Assembly: GCA_003152315.1 (NCBI GenBank)
Contig: PLZV01000005.1
Coordinates: 1-52,079 of the forward strand
Direction of reading: 5' to 3'
Length of the DNA stretch: 52,079 bases
DNA from: Verrucomicrobiota bacterium
GTDB taxonomy: Bacteria; Verrucomicrobiota; Verrucomicrobiia; Palsa-1439
Made by a program: the position numbers and the translations under genes. Below, one piece after another: positions 1-9,310 of this stretch; position 1 is the stretch's first letter, and each line of letters begins with the position of its first letter. The notes under the pieces are model-generated. The model was not told the origin of the DNA and searched no databases. It saw only the letters and a program-made list of their open reading frames with translations.

Positions 1-24
1 GCTATGCGCCGTCGTCGCGCCTGA
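1..24 (+). CDS. 3' end of a PEP-CTERM protein gene (partial)
   Basis: The first eight codons read A-M-R-R-R-R-A-stop. This is the basic end of a PEP-CTERM sorting tail, like the ends of the complete genes at 9359 and 10676. The rest of the gene lies outside the window. A stem-loop with a T-rich tail follows. The same 25 bases occur in inverted orientation at the other end of the window. Confidence 0.6.
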   Translation, partial: AMRRRRA

Positions 25-50
25 TCGGTCAGGTTGTTCATCTTCTTTTT

Positions 51-86
51 GGCCCGGCAATGTGTTGCCGGGCCAATTTGTTTTGT
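51..86 (+). terminator. Rho-independent terminator after the partial PEP-CTERM gene
   Basis: Ten-base perfect arms (GGCCCGGCAA / TTGCCGGGCC) enclose a TGTG loop at 51-74, followed by a T-rich stretch (77-86). It sits between the stop at 24 and the next gene at 109, so it should end the upstream transcript. Confidence 0.75.
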
Positions 87-108
87 ATAGGATTCCCACC
101 GGACCTGA

Positions 109-2133
109 ATGACAACATTGGTGGCTACGGAATCCCCGCGAATTGAGTTCGACGCCGACGGCGTCGCGTGGGTGGTATTCGACGACCCGGATTCGAAGGT
201 CAATATTCTCGGGTTCGGGCAAATGCAGCGGCTCGATGTGATTCTGGATGAACTTTCCAAGCGCAAGCCCAGGGCCGTCATTTTCATTAGTGGCAAACCG
301 GGGATTTTCATCGCGGGCGCGGACATCAACGAACTGGGAAAAATCCGCGACGCCAGCCATGGCGAACTGCTTTCGCGCGAGGGACACAGGGTTTTCGCCA
401 AGATCGAGCTGCTCGGCGTGCCGACGGTCGCCGCGATTGACGGCGCGTGCCTGGGCGGCGGATGTGAGCTGTCGCTCGCGTGCCGTTACCGCGTGGCGAC
501 GGACCATCCAAAGACGCAGATCGGATTGCCCGAGACCCAACTCGGGATCATTCCGGGCTGGGGCGCAACGCAACGCCTGCCGCGACTGGTTGGGTTGCGG
601 GTGGCGCTCGATATCATTTGCGCGGGCAAGAGCGTTGGCGCGGACAAGGCGCGGCGGATCGGCTTGGTGGACGCGGCGGTGCCGAGCGTGGTCTTGCGGG
701 AAACGGCAATGCGGTTTGCGCTCGGCCGGCAGCGCGCATCTCGCAAGTCGGTGAAGCTGCAGAACATGTGGCCGTTCCGCCCGATCGCCTGTCGTGTCGC
801 ACGCAAACAAGTGTCGGCGCGCACGAAAGGCCAGTATCCGGCGCCGTTGCGGGCCATTGACGCGATGGAACAGGGTCTGGCGGGAAAAAAGCTCGATGCG
901 GGGTTGAAGAGCGAGGCAAGGATCTTTGGCGAGGTGAGCGCGACGCCGGTATGCAAGAGTCTCATTCGCATCTTCTTCCTGCGCGAAAAGTATTCCAAAC
1001 TGACGTTTGACCTTGAGCGTGTGGAGCGCACCGGGCCGATCTCAGCACGAGTCGTGACGTCGCCGATCGAGAAAGTTGGGGTACTCGGCGCGGGTGTGAT
1101 GGGCGCGGGCATCGCGCAGTGGTGCAGCGCGCGCGGGCTGACGGTGCGGTTGAAAGACATCAAACCGGAATTCGTCGCGACCGGCGTCAAGCGCGTTGCG
1201 GACGCGTACCGGGAGGGCGTAAAGCGGCGGAAATTCTCCGAACTGGACGCACAACACGGCTTTGCGCGGGTACACCCGACGACAGATTATACCGGCTTTG
1301 GCGATTGTGACCTCGTGATTGAGGCAGTCCTCGAGAAGATCGAGGTCAAACGGCTGGCGTTCAGCGAATTGGTGGAGCGCCTGCGCAATGACTGCATCAT
1401 CGCTTCCAACACGTCGGCGATTCCGATTGATGAGTTGGCGGAGGCCAGCGGTCGTCCAAAGCGATTTATCGGGATTCATTTTTTTAATCCCGTGCACAAG
1501 ATGCCGCTGGTGGAGATCGTGTACGGAACGAAGACCGCGCCGGAAGTGATTGCGGCGGCTGTCGAGTTTGCAAAAAAGCTGAAAAAAATCCCGATTATTG
1601 TGAAAGGCGCACCGGGGTTCCTGGTGAATCGGCTGCTAATGCCCTATTTGAACGAAGCGGGTGTGTTGCTGGGCGAGGGTGTCAGCGTGGAGTCGATTGA
1701 CGAGGCCATGCTTGATTTCGGGATGCCGATGGGGCCGCTCCGGTTGATCGACGAGGTTGGGATCGATGTCGCGTACGACGTGGCGCGTGAGCTCGCCGAG
1801 GCTTTCCATGATCGAATGACGGTTGCGCCAATTCTCCGTCAGGTTTATGAGCGAGGATTAAAGGGACGGAAGAGCGGGGCAGGATTCTACAAGTATAAGG
1901 GTAAGCAAGAGCGACTGAACTCGGGATTGAAGCTGCCGAGCGGGAAGACGCTCAATCCCGCCGAGATTCAGACGCGATTGCTGGGCGTGATGATCAACGA
2001 AGCGAAGCGCTGCCTTAGCGAAGGGGTGGTGGCTTCCGAGGACGACGTCGATGTGGGCATGATCTTCGGCACGGGTTTCCCGCCATTCCGCGGTGGGCTG
2101 GTCAAGTATGCGCGCGATGTGGGGAAATGGTGA
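109..2133 (+). CDS. fadJ: Fatty acid oxidation complex alpha subunit: enoyl-CoA hydratase / 3-hydroxyacyl-CoA dehydrogenase
   Basis: This bifunctional cytoplasmic enzyme carries out the hydration and NAD-dependent dehydrogenation steps of beta-oxidation. Residues 1-200 form a crotonase domain: the GACLGGGCE stretch ends at Glu120 and LPETQLG contains Glu142, matching the two catalytic glutamates of FadB. A Rossmann motif GAGVMGAG lies at 327-334. The dehydrogenase signature HFFNPVHKMPLVE supplies the catalytic His457-Glu469 pair with the family's 12-residue spacing. A 3HCDH C-terminal region follows. At 674 aa it is shorter than E. coli FadB or FadJ (about 715-730). No thiolase partner (FadA/FadI) is in the window. 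yqgE follows 9 bases after the stop. FadB versus FadJ assignment is not secure. Confidence 0.93.
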   Translation: MTTLVATESPRIEFDADGVAWVVFDDPDSKVNILGFGQMQRLDVILDELSKRKPRAVIFISGKPGIFIAGADINELGKIRDASHGELLSREGHRVFAKIELLGVPTVAAIDGACLGGGCELSLACRYRVATDHPKTQIGLPETQLGIIPGWGATQRLPRLVGLRVALDIICAGKSVGADKARRIGLVDAAVPSVVLRETAMRFALGRQRASRKSVKLQNMWPFRPIACRVARKQVSARTKGQYPAPLRAIDAMEQGLAGKKLDAGLKSEARIFGEVSATPVCKSLIRIFFLREKYSKLTFDLERVERTGPISARVVTSPIEKVGVLGAGVMGAGIAQWCSARGLTVRLKDIKPEFVATGVKRVADAYREGVKRRKFSELDAQHGFARVHPTTDYTGFGDCDLVIEAVLEKIEVKRLAFSELVERLRNDCIIASNTSAIPIDELAEASGRPKRFIGIHFFNPVHKMPLVEIVYGTKTAPEVIAAAVEFAKKLKKIPIIVKGAPGFLVNRLLMPYLNEAGVLLGEGVSVESIDEAMLDFGMPMGPLRLIDEVGIDVAYDVARELAEAFHDRMTVAPILRQVYERGLKGRKSGAGFYKYKGKQERLNSGLKLPSGKTLNPAEIQTRLLGVMINEAKRCLSEGVVASEDDVDVGMIFGTGFPPFRGGLVKYARDVGKW

Positions 2134-2142
2134 AGGCGTAAC

Positions 2143-2697
2143 ATGGGATTTGAGATTCCAGAAGGTGAATCGTTGACGGGATTGGTGCTGGCGGCCTCGC
2201 GAGACCTGCTCGATCCAAATTTTAACCAGACGCTGGTGTACATTGCCGAGCACGGTCCCGACGGCACACTTGGCCTCGTGATGAACCGTCCGCTCGACAA
2301 GAAGCTCGGCGAGGTGGCACTGTCGCCGGATCTGCCGAAGGCCTTGCGGCAGATCCCGGTGTTTCAGGGCGGACCGGTGAAAACAACCGTGCTGTTGTTC
2401 GCCCGGTTTCAACGCGGAAAGAATGACGAACAGTTGCGCTGCCAGATCGTGGCCGACCCGCAAGAACTTATCGAGCTGCCCAAACGCGAGTGGGTGCGGG
2501 CGTTTACCGGCCATGCGGGCTGGAGCGAGGGACAACTCGAGCGTGAATTGAGCGAGGGGTCGTGGCTGGTCTGCCGACCGCACACGGCGATGCTGGAGGA
2601 GACGGTACCACACGCCATGTGGGAGGCGTTTGTCGGCAAGGACCAGCGGTGGAGGAAATTGCAGCCGCTTCTCCCAAAAAACACCGGGCTGAATTAG
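2143..2697 (+). CDS. yqgE: YqgE/AlgH family protein (UPF0301)
   Basis: The 184-aa protein matches the UPF0301/DUF179 family in length and motifs: an early LAASRDLLDPNF segment, a GTLGLVMNRP segment, FQGGPV near the middle, and HAGWSEGQLE in the second half. No biochemical role is firmly established for the family. It starts 9 bases after the fadJ-like stop and is probably co-transcribed with it. Its last four bases overlap the end of tadA on the opposite strand. Confidence 0.9.
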   Translation: MGFEIPEGESLTGLVLAASRDLLDPNFNQTLVYIAEHGPDGTLGLVMNRPLDKKLGEVALSPDLPKALRQIPVFQGGPVKTTVLLFARFQRGKNDEQLRCQIVADPQELIELPKREWVRAFTGHAGWSEGQLERELSEGSWLVCRPHTAMLEETVPHAMWEAFVGKDQRWRKLQPLLPKNTGLN

Positions 2698-3176
2698 CCA
2701 CTCCGGCGGCGCGCGCGGAAGAAGCTTTGTAACAAGTCGCGCGCTTCGGCTTCCTTCACACCCGCCGCCACCTCGACGACATGGTTCAGTCCTTTGGCTG
2801 AGGTAATTGGAAAAACGGAACCTGCGCCGCCGGCGCGGTCGTCACGGACGCCAAACACGAGCCGTTTCAAGCGTGCGAGCATGAGGGCGCCGGCGCACAT
2901 GGGACAGGGTTCCTTCGTGACGAAGAGTGTGCAACCTTCCAGCCGCCAGTCCCCGAGCACGTGGGCGGCCTGCGTGATGGCGAGAATTTCCGCGTGCGCG
3001 GTGGCATCTTTGAGCAGTTCCACCTGGTTGTGGGCGCGGGCGATGATTTTAAGCTCACGGACAATGACCGCGCCAACAGGCACTTCATCCGTGTCGTAGG
3101 CCATGCGCGCCAGCCGCAGCGCCTCGCCCATGAAGTAATCGTCGCTGGTCAGGTCAATCGACGTCTCATTGGTCAT
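2694..3176 (-). CDS. tadA: tRNA-specific adenosine deaminase (A34 to inosine)
   Basis: TadA deaminates the wobble adenosine of tRNA-Arg(ACG). The zinc site is visible as His61-Ala-Glu63 (ligand and proton shuttle) and Cys91-Pro-Met-Cys94. DEVPVGAVIV near residue 30 is the usual N-terminal strand. At 160 aa it has normal TadA length. The start is an ATG without a strong Shine-Dalgarno sequence. It converges on yqgE with a 4-base overlap of the two 3' ends and diverges from the gene at 3280, with 103 bases between. Confidence 0.92.
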   Translation of the reverse strand: MTNETSIDLTSDDYFMGEALRLARMAYDTDEVPVGAVIVRELKIIARAHNQVELLKDATAHAEILAITQAAHVLGDWRLEGCTLFVTKEPCPMCAGALMLARLKRLVFGVRDDRAGGAGSVFPITSAKGLNHVVEVAAGVKEAEARDLLQSFFRARRRSG

Positions 3177-3279
3177 TGGGGAAGGCTAGCGATTCCGGTA
3201 GGTGGCGGCAAGACGTTTGGTGGTGGTCTGATAACTGGCTAGCCGTTTTCGAGCCGGGCTGGTAGATTAGTGAGACACT

Positions 3280-5322
3280 GTGCGCTCGACTGAACCGACC
3301 CAAAAGCAGAACTTGAAAGGCTACCGCCGATCGCAGGTTCTCTGGGGTCTTTTGATCGTTCTCATCACGCTGGTGGCCTACATACCCGTCCTGCACGGCG
3401 AGTTCATTTGGGATGACAACAGTCTCATAGCTGACAACCCTCTGATAAAGGCGTCCGATGGTTTGTACCAGCTTTGGTGCAACGCCTCTCGCGCTGATTA
3501 TTATCTCATGGACAGCATCCAGTTGACCGCAACAACATGGTGGCTGGAATGGCGCCTGTGGGGGAACAACACGCTCGGGTATCACATGGTCAATGTGATC
3601 TTGCATGGACTAAGCGCGTTGTTGCTGTGGCGGGTGCTTACGAGGCTGAAGATACCCGGAGCATGGCTAGCGGCGGCGGTCTTCGCGGTGCATCCTGTGA
3701 ATGTACAATCTGTGGCCTGGATTGCGGAGCGGAAGAACACGCTGGCGATGTTTTTCTATGCAGTGACGCTGCTGTTGTATCTACGATTCGAGGATCGCGG
3801 CCAACAACGATGGTACTGGCTTAGCGTCGCGGCGTTTGTGTTGGCGCTCCTGAGCAAGGCGGCAGTCGTGATGTTACCATTCGTACTGCTTGGCTTTGCC
3901 TGGTGGCGGCGCGAGAAAGTGGAACGTCGGGACCTCTTACGCAGCGTTCCGTTCTTTGTCGCAGCCGCCGTGCTAGGCTCGGTCACTGTGTGGGTTCATT
4001 ATCATCGGGCCACCGGGGACGAGATCGTACGTCAGGACGATTTTTGGTCACGCCTGGCGATAGCAGGACAAGCGGTTTGGTTTTATTTGTTCAAGACGAT
4101 CCTTCCACTGAATCTGAGTTTTGTTTACTCACGGTGGCCGACCGGCGTGAAGAGTATCCTTTCGTATGTACCTGTGCTTTTGGTGGTCGTGGGGCTGTTG
4201 GTGTGCTGGCGCAACCGACGACAGTGGGGAAAGCCCTTGCTGTTCGGGCTGGGGTATTTTGTGGTGATGCTCTTGCCTGTCCTGGGATTCCTCAACATCT
4301 ACTTCATGCGGTTTACACTGGTGGCTGACTATTGGCAGTATTTCGCCATCATCGGCCCCATCAGTTTGGCAGTAGGCGCGGGGGCGATGATTTGTCGGCG
4401 AATGGGTGAGCAGGGCAAGCCCGTCACCGTGCTGGCTGGCGTGGCCGTGCTAACTGCATTGGGAGCGGCCACTTGGGGACAGGCGCACGTTTATAGAAAT
4501 GAGGAAACGTTGTGGCGGGACACGATCGCCAAAAACCCGACTTGCTGGATGGCCCACAACAATCTCGGCCTCCTGTTACGTCAGGCAGGCAACGTCCCCG
4601 AGGCGATCTGGCACTACGAACAGACACTACGGATCAATCCCGACTACGCAGAGGCGCATTACAACCTGGGAAATGCCTTCTCAGAAGTGGGACGGATCCA
4701 GGAGGCGATCGGACATTACGAACGAGCGTTGCAAATTACGCCCGACTACATAGAAGCCGACAACAACCTGGCGTTCGCGCTGTTGCAAGCGGGAAGGGTC
4801 GACGATGCGATCGCCCATTTGGAGCAGGCGGTGCGTATCAGGCCCGATTCCGCCGAGGCCCACAACAACCTGGGAAATGCCTATGCGCGGATGGGCAGGA
4901 CCCAAGAGGCGAGAGCACATTACGAACAGGCCGTGCGGCTGAAACCCGACTTCGCGGAGGCCCATCTCGGGTTGGGTGTGGTTTTGGGTAGAACGGGCCA
5001 GATGCCAGAGGCCATCAGCGAGTATTTGCAGGCGGTACGCTACCGACCCGACTATCCGGAAGCGCTTAACAATCTCAGTGTGGCGCTTGCGAGTCAGGGT
5101 AAATTCGACGAAGCCATCGCCCGCCTCGAAGAGGCGCTACGGCTGAATCCGGACTACACCGATGCACACTACAACCTCGCGGCCTTCCTCGCGAAAGAAG
5201 GCCGGATTGACGAAGCGATCTCACAGGTGCAGAGCGCCCTGAAACTGGAGCCGAACTCAGAGAAGTTTCAGCGCGCACTGCGAAGCCTGCAACAAGCAAA
5301 GGCACAGCCAAACGCCCATTGA
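3280..5322 (+). CDS. TMTC-like membrane glycosyltransferase with seven C-terminal TPRs (copy 1)
   Basis: The N-terminal ~420 residues contain about ten hydrophobic segments. The first periplasmic loop carries an acidic motif GEFIWDDN (Asp45-Asp46) in the position of the catalytic acidic loop of GT-C/PMT-type enzymes. The C-terminal ~250 residues are seven TPR units of about 34 residues with the [10 protein letters not shown] / EAI.HYE.AL pattern. This is the architecture of TMTC-type O-mannosyltransferases, but acceptor and donor are unknown. The start is GTG with no clear Shine-Dalgarno site. A paralogue follows immediately; the pair looks like a tandem duplication in one transcript. Confidence 0.75.
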   Translation: MRSTEPTQKQNLKGYRRSQVLWGLLIVLITLVAYIPVLHGEFIWDDNSLIADNPLIKASDGLYQLWCNASRADYYLMDSIQLTATTWWLEWRLWGNNTLGYHMVNVILHGLSALLLWRVLTRLKIPGAWLAAAVFAVHPVNVQSVAWIAERKNTLAMFFYAVTLLLYLRFEDRGQQRWYWLSVAAFVLALLSKAAVVMLPFVLLGFAWWRREKVERRDLLRSVPFFVAAAVLGSVTVWVHYHRATGDEIVRQDDFWSRLAIAGQAVWFYLFKTILPLNLSFVYSRWPTGVKSILSYVPVLLVVVGLLVCWRNRRQWGKPLLFGLGYFVVMLLPVLGFLNIYFMRFTLVADYWQYFAIIGPISLAVGAGAMICRRMGEQGKPVTVLAGVAVLTALGAATWGQAHVYRNEETLWRDTIAKNPTCWMAHNNLGLLLRQAGNVPEAIWHYEQTLRINPDYAEAHYNLGNAFSEVGRIQEAIGHYERALQITPDYIEADNNLAFALLQAGRVDDAIAHLEQAVRIRPDSAEAHNNLGNAYARMGRTQEARAHYEQAVRLKPDFAEAHLGLGVVLGRTGQMPEAISEYLQAVRYRPDYPEALNNLSVALASQGKFDEAIARLEEALRLNPDYTDAHYNLAAFLAKEGRIDEAISQVQSALKLEPNSEKFQRALRSLQQAKAQPNAH

Positions 5323-5327
5323 GTAAC

Positions 5328-7295
5328 ATGCCAAGCATTCGCTCAAACACTGACCACCCAGATGCCGCCGTGCCTCTCGCGACCCGGGAGCAGGACGTGA
5401 AGCCGCCTCTTCGATCGCCATTTCTTTGGGGGGCGTTGATTGTTTTCATTACATTCATCGCGTACTGGCCGGTGCTTCGCGGCGGCTTCATTTGGGATGA
5501 TGACGTGTTGATTACCGAGAACCCAATGATCAAAGCCAGTGACGGACTCCAACGGTTCTGGCTCAGCACGGAGGCCCCTGAGTATTTACCGTTAACGTCA
5601 AGTATGTGGTGGCTGGAGTGGCGGCTATGGGGCACCCACGCCGCAGGGTACCATGCGGTTAGCGTCGGGCTGCATGCGATCAACGCGGTCCTGATATGGA
5701 TGGTTCTGCGGCGCCTGAAAATCCCGGGGGCGTGGTTTGCGGCGCTCGTGTTTGCGGTCCATCCGGTGACGGTCGTAACGGTGGCTTGGATCAGCGAACA
5801 AAAGAACATACTATCAATGTTTTTTTACGCGATGGCGATCCTGTTGTATTTGGAATTCGACGAAAAGGGCTCGTGGCGCTGGTACGGGTTTTCCCTGGCG
5901 GCGTTTGTGTTGGCTCTCCTGAGCAAGACGGCAGTGGTCATGACGCCATTCGTGTTGTTGGGTTGCGTGTGGTGGCTGCATGGGAGCATGCGACCGAAAG
6001 ACATCCTGCGTGTGGGGCCGTTTTTCGGGGCATCGCTGGTCTTGGGGATGGCGACGATGTGGGTCCACCATCATCGCGCTCTGGTCATGGGCGGCCTTTC
6101 GGGCCAAACGGACAGTTTTCTCTCTCGCGTGGCCGGTGCCGGAGACGCACTTTGGTTTTACGTCTACAAGGCATTTTGGCCGGTCCATTTGAGCATGATC
6201 TATCCGAAATGGGGCATTGCGGCATTCGAGTGGAGTTCCTACTGGCCGACCATTCTGGCAGTGGGTTGCCTGATAATTTTTTGGTGGCGACGCAACAGTT
6301 GGGGCCGTCCTCTGCTGTTTTCGTCGGGGTATTTTGCCGTGATGCTTTTTCCGGTACTGGGATTCTTTTACATAAGCTTTCACGAGTATTCCTGGGTGGC
6401 CGATCACTGGCAGTACCACGCACTCATCGGAATGGTTGCCCTGGCCGTGGCGGCGGGTGCTGCGATGTATCGACGGACGGGTGACGGTGGGCGATGGATT
6501 GGGCTGGCAGCGAGCATGGCGGTGGTAGCGGTGTTGGTGCTCGCGACGCGGATCCGAGCGTCCAACTACGGGGACTCAGAATCGCTCTGGCGCGACACCG
6601 TTGCCAGGAATCCGCAGGCCTGGGCCGCGCACTACAACCTGGGAAATGCGTATTTCCAAACGGACCGCCTTCAAGATGCGATTGGAGAATACCAGGAGGC
6701 GGTGCGCCTGAAGCCCGGATTGATGGAGGCGCAAAACAACCTCGCGTTTGCCCTGTTGCGAGCGGGGCAGGGCAACGAGGGGGTTGCGCACCTGCAGGCG
6801 GTGTTGCAGATCAATCCCCGGTCCGCCGACGCCCACTACAACCTCGGAAACGCCCTTGTGCAAGCCGGACGGGTCGACGACGCGATGGGTGAGTATCAAC
6901 AAGCCGCGCTGCTGAAACCTGATTTCGCAGAAGCGCACGAGGGGTTGGCGATGGTGCTGGTGCGCAAGGGCCAGGTGCCCGAGGCCATTAGCGAGTATTT
7001 GCAGGCGCTACGCTACCGACCCGACTATCCGGAAGCGCTCAACAATCTGGGTCTGGCGCTTGCGAGCCAGCGAAAATTCGATGAAGCCATCGCCCACATC
7101 GAAGAGGCGGTGCGGGTGGATCCGGATTACGCCGATGCGCACTATAACCTCGCGGCCCTCCTGGCCAAACAAGGCCGGATTGACGAAGCGATCTCTCAAG
7201 TGCAGAGCGCGCTGAAACTGGTGCCGAACTCGGAGAAATTCCAGCGCGCACTCGGCGCCTTGCAGCAGGCCAAGGGGGCTGGGAAGAGTGATTAA
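5328..7295 (+). CDS. TMTC-like membrane glycosyltransferase with six C-terminal TPRs (copy 2)
   Basis: This is a tandem paralogue of the preceding gene, with the same order of hydrophobic segments, the same GGFIWDDD acidic loop near the N-terminus, and then six TPR units. The ATG at 5328 is preferred. A TTG at 5319 would give a TTGA overlap with the previous stop, and neither has a clear ribosome site. The last ~320 bases are visibly more similar to copy 1 at nucleotide level than the membrane part, which suggests recent gene conversion in the TPR region. Function is inferred only from architecture. Confidence 0.75.
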   Translation: MPSIRSNTDHPDAAVPLATREQDVKPPLRSPFLWGALIVFITFIAYWPVLRGGFIWDDDVLITENPMIKASDGLQRFWLSTEAPEYLPLTSSMWWLEWRLWGTHAAGYHAVSVGLHAINAVLIWMVLRRLKIPGAWFAALVFAVHPVTVVTVAWISEQKNILSMFFYAMAILLYLEFDEKGSWRWYGFSLAAFVLALLSKTAVVMTPFVLLGCVWWLHGSMRPKDILRVGPFFGASLVLGMATMWVHHHRALVMGGLSGQTDSFLSRVAGAGDALWFYVYKAFWPVHLSMIYPKWGIAAFEWSSYWPTILAVGCLIIFWWRRNSWGRPLLFSSGYFAVMLFPVLGFFYISFHEYSWVADHWQYHALIGMVALAVAAGAAMYRRTGDGGRWIGLAASMAVVAVLVLATRIRASNYGDSESLWRDTVARNPQAWAAHYNLGNAYFQTDRLQDAIGEYQEAVRLKPGLMEAQNNLAFALLRAGQGNEGVAHLQAVLQINPRSADAHYNLGNALVQAGRVDDAMGEYQQAALLKPDFAEAHEGLAMVLVRKGQVPEAISEYLQALRYRPDYPEALNNLGLALASQRKFDEAIAHIEEAVRVDPDYADAHYNLAALLAKQGRIDEAISQVQSALKLVPNSEKFQRALGALQQAKGAGKSD

Positions 7296-7333
7296 TTTGC
7301 CACGGACAAGTCCCACGGCTAGGATTCGGTATT

Positions 7334-8149
7334 ATGGATCGCGAGACGTTGATTGCTGATCTGTCGGGAAGACGAAATCGATTGCGGGTGACGGGCGTGG
7401 ACCGCGTTGAGTTTTTGCATGGCCAGTCCACGAATGACATCCAGCGGTTGCAACCCGGCCAGAGTTGCTACGCGGCGTTCTTGAATGCCAAAGGTAAGAT
7501 GCGCGGGGAGGGACAGGTGATTTGCCTGGGTGACGCATTTCTTTTGGAAGTGAGCACCGGGCTGGCACCGTCGCTGGAGAAGTTCATCATCACGGAAGAC
7601 GTGACCATTGAAGATGTGAGCGCCTCGATGGGCGAATGGCTTGTGGTTGGCGAAGAAGTTGGTGAGGTGCCGCCGAAGTCCGAGGTTTTTCGGCATCCAC
7701 TTGGCTGGGGCGTTATCACTTCGAGCCCGATGACGGCGACGATTGGCGAGGAGATTTTGGAAGTGCTTCGTATCGAGGTGGCGGTGCCGAAGTGGGGCGT
7801 GGACATGGACGAAAACTCGATTCCCAATGAGGCCGGTCTCGAAGCGCGGGCGATCAGCTATGACAAAGGCTGCTACATCGGGCAGGAAACCATCGCGCGC
7901 ATCAAGACGTACGGGCATGTGAACCGTCGGCTGGTGCAGATCGGCCTTGCAGGAGAGAGCGTTCCCGCCCATGGTGACAAACTTCTCGTGGAGGGACGCG
8001 AGGTGGGGCAGGTGACCAGCGCGGTCCGTTCATCGCGGCTTGGCAAACCGCTGGCGCTCGGGTATGTTCGGCGCGAGTTCGCAACGGTGGGAGCCAAACT
8101 CAACTGGAACAAGGAAACGGCGGAGGTCTTGAGAGTATGCGGAGAATGA
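7334..8149 (+). CDS. ygfZ: YgfZ-type folate-binding protein
   Basis: The protein belongs to the GcvT-like YgfZ family, folate-binding factors that help repair or maintain Fe-S enzymes such as MiaB. The diagnostic KGCYIGQE motif with its reactive cysteine lies at residues 178-185. The N-terminal part has the family pattern RVEFLHGQSTND. At 271 aa it is in the family range. The 3' end overlaps the start of the cyclophilin gene by 13 bases. Confidence 0.9.
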   Translation: MDRETLIADLSGRRNRLRVTGVDRVEFLHGQSTNDIQRLQPGQSCYAAFLNAKGKMRGEGQVICLGDAFLLEVSTGLAPSLEKFIITEDVTIEDVSASMGEWLVVGEEVGEVPPKSEVFRHPLGWGVITSSPMTATIGEEILEVLRIEVAVPKWGVDMDENSIPNEAGLEARAISYDKGCYIGQETIARIKTYGHVNRRLVQIGLAGESVPAHGDKLLVEGREVGQVTSAVRSSRLGKPLALGYVRREFATVGAKLNWNKETAEVLRVCGE

Positions 8150-8727
8150 TTGGATTGATCGGTTTGATGGCAACGGTATTTCTACTGAAAGGAACAACCC
8201 TCATGGCGGCGGATACGGATCAGGTGGCGGTGGTCGAAACGAAGTTCGGCAAAATGGTGATCGAGTTTTATGACAAGGATGCGCCGAAGACTACAGCCAA
8301 CTTTATTAAGCTCGCGAAGGATGGCTATTACAATGGCACGACATTTCATCGCGTAATCCCCGGCTTCATGATCCAGGGCGGCGATCCCAACAGCAAGAGC
8401 GGGGACCGCAGTACGCACGGCACGGGCGGCCCCGGCTACACGGTCGAGGCTGAGATCAAGCGCGACCACAAACGCGGCACGGTGGCCACGGCGCGTACCG
8501 GTGGTCCGTCCAACCCGGAGAAACGCTCCAGCGGTAGCCAGTTTTTCGTCAACGTCAAGGACAACAGTTTCCTCAACGGTGATTACACGGTATTTGGTAA
8601 CGTCATCGCCGGCATGGATGTGGCGGACAAGATCGTGGCTGTTCCGCGGGACGGAAACGATAATCCGAACGAAAAGGTGGACATGAAAGTGACCATCACG
8701 ACGCGTGCGGAAGCGTTGAAGAAGTAG
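8137..8727 (+). CDS. Secreted cyclophilin-type peptidyl-prolyl cis-trans isomerase
   Basis: A signal peptide (MRRM... then a hydrophobic core ending ...TTLMAA) precedes a single cyclophilin domain with FHRVIPGFMIQGGDP and a SSGSQFFV segment, the usual active-site strands. It probably assists folding in the periplasm. GGAGG at 8122-8126 is 10 bases upstream of the ATG at 8137; a second ATG at 8146 overlaps the ygfZ stop as ATGA. Translation is likely coupled to ygfZ. A cluster of palindromic repeats follows the stop. Confidence 0.9.
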   Translation: MRRMIGLIGLMATVFLLKGTTLMAADTDQVAVVETKFGKMVIEFYDKDAPKTTANFIKLAKDGYYNGTTFHRVIPGFMIQGGDPNSKSGDRSTHGTGGPGYTVEAEIKRDHKRGTVATARTGGPSNPEKRSSGSQFFVNVKDNSFLNGDYTVFGNVIAGMDVADKIVAVPRDGNDNPNEKVDMKVTITTRAEALKK

Positions 8728-8747
8728 ACTGGGCCGCCGCTTTCTGT

Positions 8748-8883
8748 AGCGGCGGTCTATGACCGCCGCTAATGGATTGCCAGGCAAAACGGCGCTCATA
8801 GAGCGCCGCTACAGCGGATCGCCGCCTTCATTTCACATGTAGCCGCACCCTTTAGGGTGCGCAGGCTAAAGCCTGCGACTACA
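8748..8883. repeat. Cluster of three REP-like palindromic units
   Basis: Three units lie downstream of the cyclophilin gene. One has 10-base arms AGCGGCGGTC / GACCGCCGCT at 8748-8770. One has 7-base arms GGCGCTC / GAGCGCC at 8791-8807. The third, at 8838-8883, is a double hairpin (GCACCC / GGGTGC, then GCAGGC / GCCTGC) enclosed by TGTAG and CTACA. TGTAG/CTACA borders recur elsewhere in the window. There is no T-run, so this is better read as a repeat cluster than as a terminator. Confidence 0.75.
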
Positions 8884-8924
8884 GGGCCGACCCTTGAAAT
8901 CAACGATGGACGGAACACTAGCCC

Positions 8925-9146
8925 ATGACTCTAACGGAAATCGCCGTTGCCTTGGAGCGGCTGGGGTGTCCCCGTGAGAAATCGGCGGCGATGGCCTCCC
9001 AGCTTGATCGTCGCGCCCGCATGGATGCAGAACGCAATGGGACGTCGTACGAGGCCGCCCTGGGTCGTCTTTTGGGTCTGATGGCCCAAGGGTGGGCTAC
9101 ACAAGCTTACCAGCCCAGAAATGGCGAAAAAGCCACCCATTCTTGA
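8925..9146 (+). CDS. Small hypothetical protein upstream of a PEP-CTERM gene
   Basis: A 73-aa soluble protein with no recognised domain. It is rich in Arg and Ala, with segments LERLGCPREKSA and LLGLMAQGWATQ. Both segments recur in a broken copy at 10285-10458, which also precedes a PEP-CTERM gene. The repeated association supports a real, or once real, gene, or else a repeat unit. It starts with ATG, without a clear ribosome site. Confidence 0.45.
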   Translation: MTLTEIAVALERLGCPREKSAAMASQLDRRARMDAERNGTSYEAALGRLLGLMAQGWATQAYQPRNGEKATHS

Positions 9147-9230
9147 CCTTTTCGCCCTTGTTTTGTCACATTTGCAGGCCAATCTGGGTCTGCAAAAGAG
9201 ATTGCGGCGCTGGTTGCAAAGGTGAGACGA

Positions 9231-9287
9231 AATAAAGTCAAGAAAAGTCAAAAAAAGTCTTGCATTAAAAGCGCTAATCTCTATGAT
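9231..9287 (+). promoter_or_regulatory. Sigma-70-type promoter with phased A-tracts for PEP-CTERM gene 1
   Basis: TTGCAT (9260-9265) and TATGAT (9282-9287) are separated by 16 bases. Directly upstream, three GTC steps at 9237, 9247 and 9257 are each separated by A-rich runs of exactly 10-base period, expected to bend DNA or act as an UP element. The whole arrangement recurs before the gene at 10676 (TTGCAT, 16 bases, TACGAT), which supports function. Confidence 0.7.
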
Positions 9288-9310
9288 GGCGATTGGAGAA
9301 GCAAACAAGA

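Noticed and set aside
3185-3243. GGCTAGC / GCTAGCC inverted pair between tadA and the TMTC-like gene
   Set aside because: The arms are themselves near-palindromic and short; no supporting promoter context was seen.
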